Shown: piece after piece, positions 22,947 through 30,714 of the stretch
How positions within the stretch are numbered: the stretch's first letter is position 1
How the letters are laid out: every line of letters begins with the position of its first letter
Assembly (NCBI GenBank): GCA_035556655.1
Contig: DATMFW010000053.1
Coordinates: forward strand, 1-31,257
Length of the DNA stretch: 31,257 nucleotides
Origin: JBDSKH01 sp035556655
GTDB taxonomy: Bacteria; Actinomycetota; Actinomycetes; Actinomycetales; Microbacteriaceae
Direction: 5' to 3'
Made by a program: the position numbers and the translations under genes
Notes under the pieces: generated by a model
The model's input: the letters and a program-made list of their open reading frames with translations, nothing else
Database searches by the model: none
Told to the model about the DNA's origin: nothing

Positions 22947-23884
22947 GATGCGGCCTCCTTCGGCGGGGTCGCGCCCGTGAGCGCGAAGAACACGTCATCG
23001 AGGTCCGGGGTGTGGATGCTGAGGTCGTCGACCTCGATGCGCGCCTTCTCGAGGCGGTCGAGCACGCCGCGCAGGGAACGCACTCCCCCGTCGCTCGGCA
23101 CCTCGAGGGTGAGAGCCTCGTCGTCCCGCTCGGAGTCCCCGAGCAGACCGGCGGCGGCCTCGAGCGCATCGGTGCCCGCGAACTGAAGCCGGATGTGCCC
23201 GCCCGGCACGAGCCTCTTCAGCTCGGAGGGTGTGCCGTCGGCGACGATGCGCCCCCGGTCGAGCACCGCGATCCGGTCGGCGAGTTCGTCGGCCTCGTCG
23301 AGGTACTGGGTGGTGAGGAAGATCGTGGTGCCGCCCGCGACCAGGTCGCGGATGATCTGCCACATGGCGCGCCTGCTGCGCGGGTCGAGACCGGTAGTGG
23401 GTTCGTCGAGGAAGATGATCCGCGGATCGCCGATCAGGGTCATCGCGAGGTCGAGCCGGCGCTTCATGCCGCCCGAGTACGTGGCGAGGGGTGTGCGGGC
23501 GGCCTCGACGAGGTCGAACCGGGCGAGCAGCTCGGCGACGCGCTGCTTCGCCGCGGTGGCGGGAAGGTGGCGCAACCGCGCCATGAGCGCCAGATTCTCC
23601 TCCCCCGTGAGCAGGCCGTCGACGGCCGCGAACTGGCCGGTGAGGCCGATCGCGGCGCGCACGCCGTCGGCGTCGCGGGTGACGTCGTGACCGCCGACGC
23701 GGGCCTCGCCGCCGTCCGGAGCGACGAGCGTCGACAGGATGTGCACGATGGTCGTCTTTCCTGCCCCGTTCGGTCCGAGCAGGGCGAACACGGTGCCCGC
23801 CGGGACGGTCAGGTCGACGCCGTCGAGCACCGCCTTCGCGCCGTAGGCCTTCCGCAGCCCACGCACGTCGATCGCTGAGATCAT
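22943..23884 (-). CDS. ABC transporter ATP-binding protein (DrrA-like)
   Basis: A 313-residue ATPase of the daunorubicin-resistance type. Walker A is GPNGAGKTT, Q-loop GLTGQFAAVDGLLTGEENL, signature YSGGMKRRLDLAMTL, Walker B IIFLDEPTTGLDPRSR, and the switch histidine position is Gln (LTTQYLDEADELAD) as in DrrA relatives. The C-terminal extension (DUF4162-like) ends DDVFFALTGA. The ATG at 23884 overlaps the DUF4097 stop, and its own stop overlaps the permease start, so all three are translationally coupled. Confidence 0.95.
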   Translation of the reverse strand: MISAIDVRGLRKAYGAKAVLDGVDLTVPAGTVFALLGPNGAGKTTIVHILSTLVAPDGGEARVGGHDVTRDADGVRAAIGLTGQFAAVDGLLTGEENLALMARLRHLPATAAKQRVAELLARFDLVEAARTPLATYSGGMKRRLDLAMTLIGDPRIIFLDEPTTGLDPRSRRAMWQIIRDLVAGGTTIFLTTQYLDEADELADRIAVLDRGRIVADGTPSELKRLVPGGHIRLQFAGTDALEAAAGLLGDSERDDEALTLEVPSDGGVRSLRGVLDRLEKARIEVDDLSIHTPDLDDVFFALTGATPPKEAAS

Positions 23885-24735
23885 GGCATCCGTCCTTCCG
23901 TGGATCGGGTGATGGTGATGTCGCCGTAGGTCGTCCGCGCACGCACGGCGACCGTCTGCTCGGATGCGGCGGCGCCCGCATCGGTGTCCAGCTCGTTGCG
24001 CAGGCGGCCGTCTCGCGACGCCGCATCGAGCCACGCCGCGACTCCGGGGCGGATGCCGATGTCGATCTGCCCGTAGCCGCTGTCGACCTGGACGGATCCG
24101 GCGGAGACCTCGCCGATCCGGATCGAGCCGTAGGCGGTCTTGGCGGTGACGCCGCCGAGCGCGCGGCCGATCTCGAGCTCGCCGTAGGAGAGCCTCGCGT
24201 CGAGGTCGCCGCCGGTCTGTCCGATGGTGACAGAGCCGTGCGAGGACTTGACGATGGCGTCACCGTCGATGGTTCCCACCCTGATCTGACCGTGGTCGGC
24301 GATGAGTTCGGCCGAGCCGTGGGCCGCGCTCAGTTCCAGGCCGCCGTGACCGGAGCGAGCCCAGAGGTCGGCGACCGTATCGATCTCGACACCGCCGAGT
24401 CCGCCCTTGATGCGGGTGGCTCCGAGCCGGCCCGAGGTGCGCACCCGCCCGCCGACCTCGGCGGTGAGCCGGGATCCGGCCGGCAGTTCGACGCGGACGT
24501 CGATCGATTCGCTGGGCCCGATGACGCTGAAGCGGGGGCGCGGGCCTTCGACGACGAGCCGCGAACCGTCGAACTCGACGCGCGTCTGCTCGGCACCGCG
24601 GCGGTCGGCGGCGGACGAGCTGGTCGGCTCGACGGTCACGACGGTGTCGGTGCGATCGCCGGCGACGACCTCGAGTCGCCCGAAGGCGAGGTCGACCGCG
24701 AGGTCGATGGGCTGGGTGGTGGGGAAACGGGGCAT
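23881..24735 (-). CDS. DUF4097 beta-strand repeat protein
   Basis: A 284-residue soluble protein made almost wholly of short beta strands. From ~85 onward, repeats of ~18-22 residues resemble ...GHGGLELSAAHGSAELIADH, SSHGSVTIGQTGGDLDARLS and TAYGSIRIGEVSAGSVQVDS, typical of DUF4097 right-handed beta-helix or solenoid proteins. There is no signal peptide or membrane anchor. The function of DUF4097 is unknown; members are often encoded with ABC exporters or anti-sigma factors. Start 1 base after the RHH gene stop, stop overlapping the ABC ATPase start. It could be an accessory of the exporter. Confidence 0.87.
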   Translation of the reverse strand: MPRFPTTQPIDLAVDLAFGRLEVVAGDRTDTVVTVEPTSSSAADRRGAEQTRVEFDGSRLVVEGPRPRFSVIGPSESIDVRVELPAGSRLTAEVGGRVRTSGRLGATRIKGGLGGVEIDTVADLWARSGHGGLELSAAHGSAELIADHGQIRVGTIDGDAIVKSSHGSVTIGQTGGDLDARLSYGELEIGRALGGVTAKTAYGSIRIGEVSAGSVQVDSGYGQIDIGIRPGVAAWLDAASRDGRLRNELDTDAGAAASEQTVAVRARTTYGDITITRSTEGRMP

Positions 24736-24736
24736 G

Positions 24737-25222
24737 TCAGCGCACCCATCCCGCGAAGCTGTCCCCGGTGCGCAGCGTCCGCTGCGCCGCCCGGCGTTGC
24801 CGGGGCTGCAGAGCCGTGGCGACGGCGCGCACCAGCCAAGTGTTCACCGACAGGCCGTCGGCGGCGGCGGCCTCGTCCACCCGTGCCTTGAGGGCATCGG
24901 GCAGCCGCAACGTGGTGCGCGAGGTGCTCGCGTCGTCGCTGTCGACGACGGCGGGGGTGTCGTCGGCGTCGCTGTCGGGTGAGGCGTGCGCGACGACGAA
25001 CTCGATGTCGCGGCCGCGGAGTCGCACGTCGACGGAGCCGGGGGCGAGGTCGCGGGTGATCTCCCCCGCGGCCGCCGAAAGGGCGTCGAGCAGCACGAGC
25101 CGCGTGGCGGCGTCGAGGCCGGCCGCGAGCCGTTCGGCCGCGGCGCGGGTCTCTTCTCCGCCGTTCTCGGCAGCCCGGACGAGCTGTTGCTGCAACTCGC
25201 TGACATACGTACCGAGTTCCAT
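24737..25222 (-). CDS. Ribbon-helix-helix (HicB/Arc-like) regulator
   Basis: A 161-residue protein with a C-terminal RHH DNA-binding domain (~105-140: RTTLRLPDALKARVDEAAAA, DGLSVNTWLVRAVATAL) as in HicB-type antitoxins. The N-terminal ~90 residues are helical, with EAAGEITRDLAPGS-like character, and may bind a ligand or dimerise. No HicA toxin gene is present; instead DUF4097 and an ABC exporter follow. The start at 25222 is supported by CATGAT 6 bases and TTGACG 29 bases upstream with a palindrome between, so this is probably an autorepressor of the whole operon rather than an antitoxin. Confidence 0.85.
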   Translation of the reverse strand: MELGTYVSELQQQLVRAAENGGEETRAAAERLAAGLDAATRLVLLDALSAAAGEITRDLAPGSVDVRLRGRDIEFVVAHASPDSDADDTPAVVDSDDASTSRTTLRLPDALKARVDEAAAADGLSVNTWLVRAVATALQPRQRRAAQRTLRTGDSFAGWVR

Positions 25223-25228
25223 GACACC

Positions 25229-25257
25229 ATCATGACACCACTGTGGTGTCGCGTCAA
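25229..25257 (-). promoter_or_regulatory. Promoter with perfect palindromic operator, RHH-DUF4097-ABC operon
   Basis: Minus strand: -35 TTGACG (25252-25257), a 17-base spacer, -10 CATGAT (25229-25234), then 6 bases to the ATG. A perfect palindrome, GACACCACTGTGGTGTC (25234-25250), fills the spacer and touches the -10. Further half-sites GACACC (25223-25228) and two GGTGTC copies (25265-25271, 25277-25282) flank it. This is a textbook layout for RHH repression by steric block. Confidence 0.78.
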
Positions 25258-25301
25258 GCAAGTGTGGTGTCAGATTGGTGTCACGGTTCCCGCCGCGCCG
25301 C

Positions 25302-26504
25302 TCAGACCACGTCCTCTTCCACCGCGGCCAGCTGACCGCAGGCTCCATCGATCTCTTTGCCGCGCGTGTCGCGCAACGTCGTCGGGATACCGGCCGCGTT
25401 GAGCCGGCGCACGAACTCGTCCTGGACGGCAGGCTCGGAAGCGGTCCAGATCGACCCCGGCGTCGGGTTCAGCGGGATCGGGTTGACATGCACCCAGCCC
25501 TTGCCGCGCGACAGCAGCTTCTCGGCGAGCAGATCGGCCCGCCAGCCGTGGTCGTTCATGTCCTTGATCAGCGCGTATTCGATCGAGACCCGGCGCTTGG
25601 TCTTGTCGAAGTACTCGCGCGCCGCGTCGAGCGCTTCATCGACCTTCCAGCGCGAATTGACCGGAATCAACTCATCGCGCAGTTCATCGTCGGGGGCGTG
25701 CAGTGACAGCGCGAAGGTGACCGGCACCTCCTCGTCGGCGAGCTTCCGGATCGCGGGGACGAGTCCCACCGTCGACACCGTGATGCCGCGGGCGCTCATC
25801 CCGAGACCCTCTGGCCGTGCAGCGGTCATCACCCGCACCGCCTGCATGACCCGGGCGTAGTTCGCCAGCGGCTCGCCCATGCCCATGAACACGATGTTGC
25901 TGACCCGCTCGGGCGTGGTCTCGCCGCGCTTCTTGCCGCCGAGGCCGCCCTCGTCGAGCAGCCGGTTCGCCCGGACGATCTGATCGATGATCTCGGCTGC
26001 CGAGAGATTGCGGGTGAGCCCCGCCTGACCGGTGGCGCAGAACGGGCAGTTCATGCCGCATCCGGCCTGCGACGATACGCAGAGCGTGATGCGCCCCGGG
26101 TAGCGCATGAGCACCGACTCGACGAGCGCGCCGTCGTGCAGCTTCCAGAGGAACTTGATCGTGTCGCCGCGGTCGGTCTCGAGCCTGCGCAGCTCGGTGA
26201 GCAGCGGCGGCAGCAGCCCGGCGACGAGCTCGGCGCGCCCCTCGGCCGGAAGGTCGGTCATCTCGGCCGGGTCGGAGGTGTGGTGCACGAAGTAGTGCGC
26301 GGCGAGCTGTTTCGCGCGGAACCCCCGCAGGCCGAGCCCGGTGGCGCGTTCGACGCGCTGCGACGGAGTGAGGTCGGCGAGGTGCTCGGGCGGTTTGCCG
26401 CGCTTGGGGCTCGCGAACTGCAGCAGCGGCCGGCCCTCGGTGTCGAGCTTCTGCGACCACCCCTCGGTCGCCGGGCGCACCTGGGGTCGGGATGGCGTGG
26501 TCAC
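25302..26504 (-). CDS. rlmN: 23S rRNA (adenine-2503-C2)/tRNA methyltransferase RlmN
   Basis: A 400-residue radical-SAM methyltransferase that methylates A2503 of 23S rRNA and A37 of some tRNAs. The [4Fe-4S] motif C-x3-C-x2-C is GCGMNCPFC (C149, C153, C156). The two mechanistic cysteines correspond to C142 (LCVSSQ) and C389 (DGACGQ). NIVFMGMGEPLANYARVM and ALSLHAPDD are also characteristic. Compared with E. coli it has a longer N-terminus. The GTG at 26504 is preceded by TACCCT with a 6-base gap, so it is probably leaderless. It is divergent from the ArsR gene. Confidence 0.97.
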   Translation of the reverse strand: MTTPSRPQVRPATEGWSQKLDTEGRPLLQFASPKRGKPPEHLADLTPSQRVERATGLGLRGFRAKQLAAHYFVHHTSDPAEMTDLPAEGRAELVAGLLPPLLTELRRLETDRGDTIKFLWKLHDGALVESVLMRYPGRITLCVSSQAGCGMNCPFCATGQAGLTRNLSAAEIIDQIVRANRLLDEGGLGGKKRGETTPERVSNIVFMGMGEPLANYARVMQAVRVMTAARPEGLGMSARGITVSTVGLVPAIRKLADEEVPVTFALSLHAPDDELRDELIPVNSRWKVDEALDAAREYFDKTKRRVSIEYALIKDMNDHGWRADLLAEKLLSRGKGWVHVNPIPLNPTPGSIWTASEPAVQDEFVRRLNAAGIPTTLRDTRGKEIDGACGQLAAVEEDVV

Positions 26505-26510
26505 CGGTCA

Positions 26511-26516
26511 AGGGTA
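26511..26516 (-). promoter_or_regulatory. -10 element, leaderless rlmN
   Basis: TACCCT on the minus strand ends 6 bases before the GTG at 26504; no Shine-Dalgarno site is present. Confidence 0.55.
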
Positions 26517-26540
26517 CGCGAGCGTCGCGGGGCCAGCCGA

Positions 26541-26558
26541 TATGATGACTTCATCATG
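26541..26558 (+). promoter_or_regulatory. -10 and palindromic operator over the arsR start codon
   Basis: TATGAT (26541-26546) is a -10 candidate 9 bases before the ATG. A perfect inverted repeat ATGATGACTTCATCAT (26542-26557; 7-bp arms, 2-bp centre) covers the -10, the expected transcription start and the first bases of the start codon, so a bound dimer would block initiation. Confidence 0.65.
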
Positions 26559-26918
26559 CCATTCAGTCAGAGTCAGCGGCCGCTCTACGAGGTGAAGGCC
26601 GGGTTGTTCAAGGGTCTGTCGCACCCGTTCCGCATCCGTCTGCTCGAATTGCTCGCCGACGGCGACGAGCACAGCGTCGCCGAGTTGCAGGCCGGCACCG
26701 ACCTCGAGGCCTCGCACCTGTCGCAGCACCTCGCCGTGCTGCGCCGTCACCGGCTGGTGGTCTCGGACCGGCGCGCGAGCCATGTGTACTACCGCATCGC
26801 ATCCCCCGAGGTCGCCGAGCTGCTCGCGGTAGCGCGACGTCTGCTCGTCGAGCTCGTGACCGCCGACGGCGCCCGAGCGCAGGAGGTGGCGCTGCTGCCC
26901 GACCTGGGCCCGCGATGA
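26556..26918 (+). CDS. ArsR-family regulator without cysteines
   Basis: A 120-residue winged-helix repressor: LSHPFRIRLLELLADGDEHS, VAELQAGTDLEASHLSQHLA with recognition helix SHLSQHLAVLRRHRLV, and wing SDRRASHVYYRIASPEV. There is no cysteine anywhere, so the thiolate metal sites of ArsR/SmtB are absent and the signal must be different. The stop overlaps the SulP start (ATGA), so it is translated together with the transporter and probably controls it. A palindrome at the start codon is a likely autoregulatory site. Confidence 0.9.
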   Translation: MPFSQSQRPLYEVKAGLFKGLSHPFRIRLLELLADGDEHSVAELQAGTDLEASHLSQHLAVLRRHRLVVSDRRASHVYYRIASPEVAELLAVARRLLVELVTADGARAQEVALLPDLGPR

Positions 26919-28570
26919 GACGCGCCCTCCGTCATCTGCGCGGGCTACTGCCCTCGCGTGCCGACTACGCGCGGCTGCCCCGCACCTGGCGCGGCGACCT
27001 GCTCGCCGGACTCACCGTCGGCATCGTGGCCCTGCCGCTCGCCCTCGGCTTCGGCATCTCATCCGGGGCGGGCGCCGAGGCCGGTCTGATCACCGCGATC
27101 GTCGCGGGCGTCGTCGCCGCCGTCTTCGGCGGATCGAACGTGCAGGTCTCCGGGCCGACCGGCGCGATGGTCGTCGTGCTCGCGCCCATCGTCGCCACCT
27201 ACGGGCTCGGGGCGATCGCCCTGGTGACCGTGATGGCGGGCGCCATCGTGCTGCTGGCGGGCGCCCTGCGTCTGGGACGGGCGGCCTCGTTCATCCCCTG
27301 GCCGGTGATCGAGGGATTCACGCTGGGCATCGCGATCATCATCTTCCTTCAGCAGGTCCCGGCTCTGACCGGACCCGGGGAGCACGGCGCCGGGCACACC
27401 AACGTCGTGCTGGTCGCCGCCGGCTCGCTGCTGGCGGCCGAGCCGGTCTACCTGGCCTGGGCACTCGGTGCCGTCGTGATCGTCGCGGTCTGCATGTACC
27501 TGCTGCCGCTGCTGCACCCCGCGATCCCGGCATCCCTCACCGGCATCGCGATCGTCACGGGCCTCGCCCTGCTGCTCGGCGCCCCGCTGTCGGACATCGG
27601 CGCGCTTCCGCAGACGCTGCCGCCGCCCGCGCTCCCCCGAGTCGACCTCGACACCGTCGTCGCCCTCGCCGGGCCGGCGGCGACCGTCGCCGCACTGGCC
27701 GCCATCGAGTCTCTGCTGTCGGCCCGGGTGGCCGTGTCGCTCGCCGACACCGGACCCTACGATCCCGACCGCGAACTCGTCGGTCAGGGCCTGGCCTCCG
27801 TCGCCGCGGGTCTGTTCGGCGGCATGCCGGCGACCGGCGCGATCGCCCGCACCGCCGTGAACGTCCGCGCCGGGGGTCGCACCCGCCTCGCCTCGATCAC
27901 GCACGCCCTGGCGCTGCTCCTCGTGGTCCTGGTCGCCTCGGGGCCCGTGGGCAGCATCCCGCTCGCCGCGCTGTCGGGCGTGCTCATGGTGACGGCGATC
28001 CGCATGGTGCACGTGCGATCGGCGCGCGCGATCCTCGGTTCGACCCGTGCCGACGCGGCGGCCTATCTGGTGACCGCGCTCATCACTGTCTCGCTCGACC
28101 TCATCGTCGCCGTCGGAATCGGCGTCGTCGTCGCGGGGGTGTTCGCGCTGCGCAGTCTCTCGCGCGGTACCCGCGTCCAGCGGGAGACCCTGGCCGGCGA
28201 ACCCGAGCCCGGCGATGCGCACATCGCCGTGATCCGCATCGACGGCTCGCTGATCTTCGCCGCCGCCGACCGCGTGCTCGAGGAGGTGACGGCCATCGAT
28301 CAGGTGACCGTCGTCATCCTGCGGGTGTCGCAGCTGCAGGAGGTCGATGCGACCGGCGCCCACGTGCTCAGCGAGATGGTCCGGCGCCTCGAGGCGCGCG
28401 GGGTGACGGTGCTGATCAAAGGCGTCCGCGCCCCGCACGACGCCCTGTTCCGCCGGGTGGGTGTCGTCGGCGCGCTACGGCACCGCAATCACCTGTTCGA
28501 CGATCTGGATGCGGCGGTCGCCCACGCACGCAGCCACGTCGGGCGCGCCGGGCTACGCTCGACGCCGTGA
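26915..28570 (+). CDS. SulP-family anion transporter with STAS domain
   Basis: A 551-residue membrane transporter with about 12 (possibly 14) hydrophobic segments. It starts DYARLPRTWRGDLLAGLTVG IVALPL and carries the SulP signature segment NVQVSGPTGAMVVV. A cytoplasmic STAS domain (~440-545) includes IRIDGSLIFAAADRV and LRVSQLQEVDATGAHVL. Members carry sulfate, bicarbonate or other anions; no carbonic anhydrase or sulfur gene is near, so the substrate is open. The start overlaps the arsR stop; the stop overlaps the start of the DUF1697 gene. Confidence 0.93.
   Translation: MRRALRHLRGLLPSRADYARLPRTWRGDLLAGLTVGIVALPLALGFGISSGAGAEAGLITAIVAGVVAAVFGGSNVQVSGPTGAMVVVLAPIVATYGLGAIALVTVMAGAIVLLAGALRLGRAASFIPWPVIEGFTLGIAIIIFLQQVPALTGPGEHGAGHTNVVLVAAGSLLAAEPVYLAWALGAVVIVAVCMYLLPLLHPAIPASLTGIAIVTGLALLLGAPLSDIGALPQTLPPPALPRVDLDTVVALAGPAATVAALAAIESLLSARVAVSLADTGPYDPDRELVGQGLASVAAGLFGGMPATGAIARTAVNVRAGGRTRLASITHALALLLVVLVASGPVGSIPLAALSGVLMVTAIRMVHVRSARAILGSTRADAAAYLVTALITVSLDLIVAVGIGVVVAGVFALRSLSRGTRVQRETLAGEPEPGDAHIAVIRIDGSLIFAAADRVLEEVTAIDQVTVVILRVSQLQEVDATGAHVLSEMVRRLEARGVTVLIKGVRAPHDALFRRVGVVGALRHRNHLFDDLDAAVAHARSHVGRAGLRSTP
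28554..28559 (+). promoter_or_regulatory. -10 element for the DUF1697 gene, inside sulP
   Basis: TACGCT lies within the last codons of sulP and ends 7 bases before the GTG at 28567. It could start a separate leaderless mRNA, although the GTGA overlap also permits read-through translation. Confidence 0.4.
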
Positions 28571-29121
28571 GCACTCAGGTCGTCCTGATCCGCGGCATCA
28601 ACGTCGGGGGCAAGAACGCGGTGTCGATGCAGGAGCTGCGCGCCTGCCTCGAGGAGCTGGGCTGCACGAACCCGCAGACCCTGCTCAACAGCGGCAACGC
28701 GGTCGTCGACTCCGCGCTCTCGCCCGCGAAGCTGGCCGCCGCGATCGAGCGCGAGCTGCCCGAGCGCTTCCGCCTCGACGACGAGCTCGTGCGGGTGCTG
28801 GTGCTGGCCGAGAAGGACTTCCGCGCCGTCGTCGCCGCGCGCCCCGCCGGCTTCGGAGACGAGCCGGACACCTACCACAGCGATGCGATCTTCCTCATCG
28901 GCACCGACGTCGCGGATGCGATGGCCGTCTTCCAGCCCCGCGACGGCGTCGACGCGGTGTGGCCCGGGACCAACGTCGTCTACTCCAGGCGCCTCAGCGC
29001 CGAGCGCACGAAGAGCCGCCTCGGCAAAATCATCGGCACGCCGCCCTACAAGTCGATGACGATCCGCAGCTGGTCGACGACGCTGAAGCTGCTGGCGATG
29101 CTCGACGCCCGGGCGGAATAG
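28567..29121 (+). CDS. DUF1697 family protein
   Basis: A 184-residue soluble protein with the DUF1697 opening QVVLIRGINVGGKNAVSMQE, LNSGNAVVDS in the middle, and a C-terminal KSRLGKIIGTPPYKSMTIRS followed by W-S-T-T-x-K-L. The family is widespread in bacteria and has no established function. The GTG overlaps the sulP stop by 4 bases (GTGA), and a -10-like TACGCT lies 7 bases upstream, so it may be expressed both from the sulP mRNA and on its own. Confidence 0.9.
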   Translation: MSTQVVLIRGINVGGKNAVSMQELRACLEELGCTNPQTLLNSGNAVVDSALSPAKLAAAIERELPERFRLDDELVRVLVLAEKDFRAVVAARPAGFGDEPDTYHSDAIFLIGTDVADAMAVFQPRDGVDAVWPGTNVVYSRRLSAERTKSRLGKIIGTPPYKSMTIRSWSTTLKLLAMLDARAE

Positions 29122-29148
29122 TCCGCCACTCACGACGTTGTGCCGAGC

Positions 29149-29790
29149 ATGACGACACTCGGAATCATCGGCGCAGGACACATCGGATCGCAGGTGGCTC
29201 GGGCCGCGGTCGCCCACGGCTACGACGTCGTGATCGCCAACTCCCGGGGCCCGGAGACGCTGGCCGACCTCATCGCAGAGCTGGGCCCGCGTGCGCGGGC
29301 GGCCACCGCATCCGAGGCCGCCGCGGCCGCCGATGTCGCGATGGTGACGGTGCCGTTCGGTGCGTACCGCGCGATCCCGGCCGAACCGCTCGCCGGCAAG
29401 ATCGTGCTCGATTCGAACAACTACTACTGGGAGCGCGACGGGCACGTCGACGAGCTCGACAGCGGCGAGGCGACAACGTCGGGGCTGCTCCAGGCGCACC
29501 TGCCCACGTCGAAGGTCGTGAAGGCGTTCAATCACATCGGATCGGCGGACATCACCACCGACGGCACTCCCGCGGGGACGCCGAACCGCCGCGCGCTCGC
29601 CACGGCATCGGATCACCCGGACGCCGTCGCCTGGGTCACGAGGTTCTACGACGAACTCGGGTTCGACACCGTCGACACCAGCCCGCTGAGCGAGTCGTGG
29701 CGGGTCGAGCGCGACCGGCCGGCCTACGTCGTACGGCAGAACGCCGACGAGCTGCGGGCGAACCTGGCGAAGGGCACGCGGACGATCTGA
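29149..29790 (+). CDS. NADPH-dependent F420 reductase-like dehydrogenase
   Basis: A 213-residue Rossmann-fold protein. TLGIIGAGHIGSQVARAAVA is the dinucleotide-binding glycine motif G-x-G-x-x-G; IANSRGPETL follows, where Asn-Ser-Arg fits NADP preference; later LDSNNYYWERDG and KAFNHIGSADI are typical of the F420-dependent NADP oxidoreductase (Fno) family. Many actinobacterial members of this group act on other substrates, so reduction of F420 is not certain. The start is the ATG at 29149; a GTG at 29140 is in frame but offers no better context. It would fit with the Ddn-like and luciferase-like genes in the same window. Confidence 0.85.
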   Translation: MTTLGIIGAGHIGSQVARAAVAHGYDVVIANSRGPETLADLIAELGPRARAATASEAAAAADVAMVTVPFGAYRAIPAEPLAGKIVLDSNNYYWERDGHVDELDSGEATTSGLLQAHLPTSKVVKAFNHIGSADITTDGTPAGTPNRRALATASDHPDAVAWVTRFYDELGFDTVDTSPLSESWRVERDRPAYVVRQNADELRANLAKGTRTI

Positions 29791-29804
29791 CGCGCGGCCG
29801 CCGA

Positions 29805-29810
29805 TAGGCT
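29805..29810 (+). promoter_or_regulatory. -10 element, leaderless small membrane protein
   Basis: TAGGCT ends 6 bases before the GTG at 29817; there is no ribosome binding site. Confidence 0.55.
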
Positions 29811-29816
29811 TCGACC

Positions 29817-30188
29817 GTGCTCGCCGCCTTCCTCTTCACCGCGCTGCTCCTCCTGCTCGCGACCTTCCAGATCGCCCTCATCGCGGGGGCGCCGCTGGGG
29901 CGCTTCGCCTGGGGCGGGCAACACGAGGTGCTGCCCGCCCGGCTGCGACGCGGAAGCGTGCTGGCGATCCTGATCTATGCCGGCATGGCGCTCATCGTGC
30001 TCGACCGGGCCGGAGCGATCAGCATCTTCCCCGCGGGAGCGTCGGCCGTTCTGGTCTGGGTGGTCTTCGCCTACTCGTGCCTCAGCGTCGTGCTGAACGC
30101 GATCTCGCGCAGCAAGCCGGAGCGATACCTCATGGTCCCCGTGTCGCTGGCCCTCGCTGTGCTCAGCCTGCTGGTCGCCTTGTCCTGA
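29817..30188 (+). CDS. Small four-helix membrane protein, function unknown
   Basis: A 123-residue protein with four hydrophobic segments (~1-25, ~47-63, ~68-93, ~104-122). Between the first two is GAPLGRFAWGGQHEVLPARL, a motif seen in small uncharacterised bacterial membrane proteins; ISRSKPERYLMVPV precedes the last helix. No catalytic residues are evident. The GTG start is supported by TAGGCT 6 bases upstream. Its last 26 bases overlap the 3' end of the convergent RNase H gene. Confidence 0.78.
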   Translation: MLAAFLFTALLLLLATFQIALIAGAPLGRFAWGGQHEVLPARLRRGSVLAILIYAGMALIVLDRAGAISIFPAGASAVLVWVVFAYSCLSVVLNAISRSKPERYLMVPVSLALAVLSLLVALS

Positions 30189-30714
30189 CGCGGTCCTCTC
30201 CCGAACGCGGGGCGTCCACGGTGACGTCGAGTCGCTCGTGGCCGTGGTGCGATCCCCAGACGAGCTGCTCGCCCTTCGCCGCGTGCTCGGACGCCCGCCC
30301 GGCGCGCTCATCGGCCCACCCGTTCAGGCGGTGCCCGGAGTGGCCGCGGACGTGCTCGAACACGACATCGGGTAGGCCGGCCGCGCGCCGGGCGTCCCGG
30401 GCGAGGATGAGCTGCTCCAGGATCCCGATGTTGGCGACCGGCTTCTTCGCGCTCGTGAGCCAGCCGCGGCGGCGGTGGCCGTCCATCCACTTCGTGTACG
30501 TGTTGATGACGTAGAGCGAGTCGGCCTGGATCGTGAGATCGGCGATGTCGGCGTGGTCGCGCAGCGCGTACAGCAGGCCGAGCAACTCGCCGATGTTGTT
30601 GGTGCCCTCGGGGATCGAGCCGGCCGACCAGTGGCCGTCCTCGGCGACCCACGCCCAGCCGGCCGGTCCGGGGTTGCCCTTGCAGGCGCCGTCGGTGGCG
30701 ACGATGTAGGTCAC
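30163..30714 (-). CDS. rnhA: Ribonuclease HI
   Basis: A 183-residue type 1 RNase H that cuts the RNA strand of RNA-DNA hybrids. Catalytic carboxylates are D8 (VATDGACKGNPGPAGWAW), E43 (NNIGELLGL), D65 (IQADSLYVI) and D135 (NGWADERA); the HVRGHSGH loop supplies the fourth-strand His. A ~40-residue tail past the usual end is basic and hydrophilic and overlaps the opposite gene by 26 bases. The GTG start overlaps the stop of the upstream nuclease-like gene (GTGA), so the two are coupled. Confidence 0.95.
   Translation of the reverse strand: MTYIVATDGACKGNPGPAGWAWVAEDGHWSAGSIPEGTNNIGELLGLLYALRDHADIADLTIQADSLYVINTYTKWMDGHRRRGWLTSAKKPVANIGILEQLILARDARRAAGLPDVVFEHVRGHSGHRLNGWADERAGRASEHAAKGEQLVWGSHHGHERLDVTVDAPRSGEDRVRTRRPAG

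Noticed and set aside
24737..25222. HicAB toxin-antitoxin locus
   Set aside because: Only an RHH protein is present; no small HicA-type dsRBD toxin is encoded on either side.
24737..25348. Longer start for the RHH gene at 25348
   Set aside because: The added 42 residues run through the promoter, operator half-sites and palindrome; the ATG at 25222 has a well-spaced -10 and -35.
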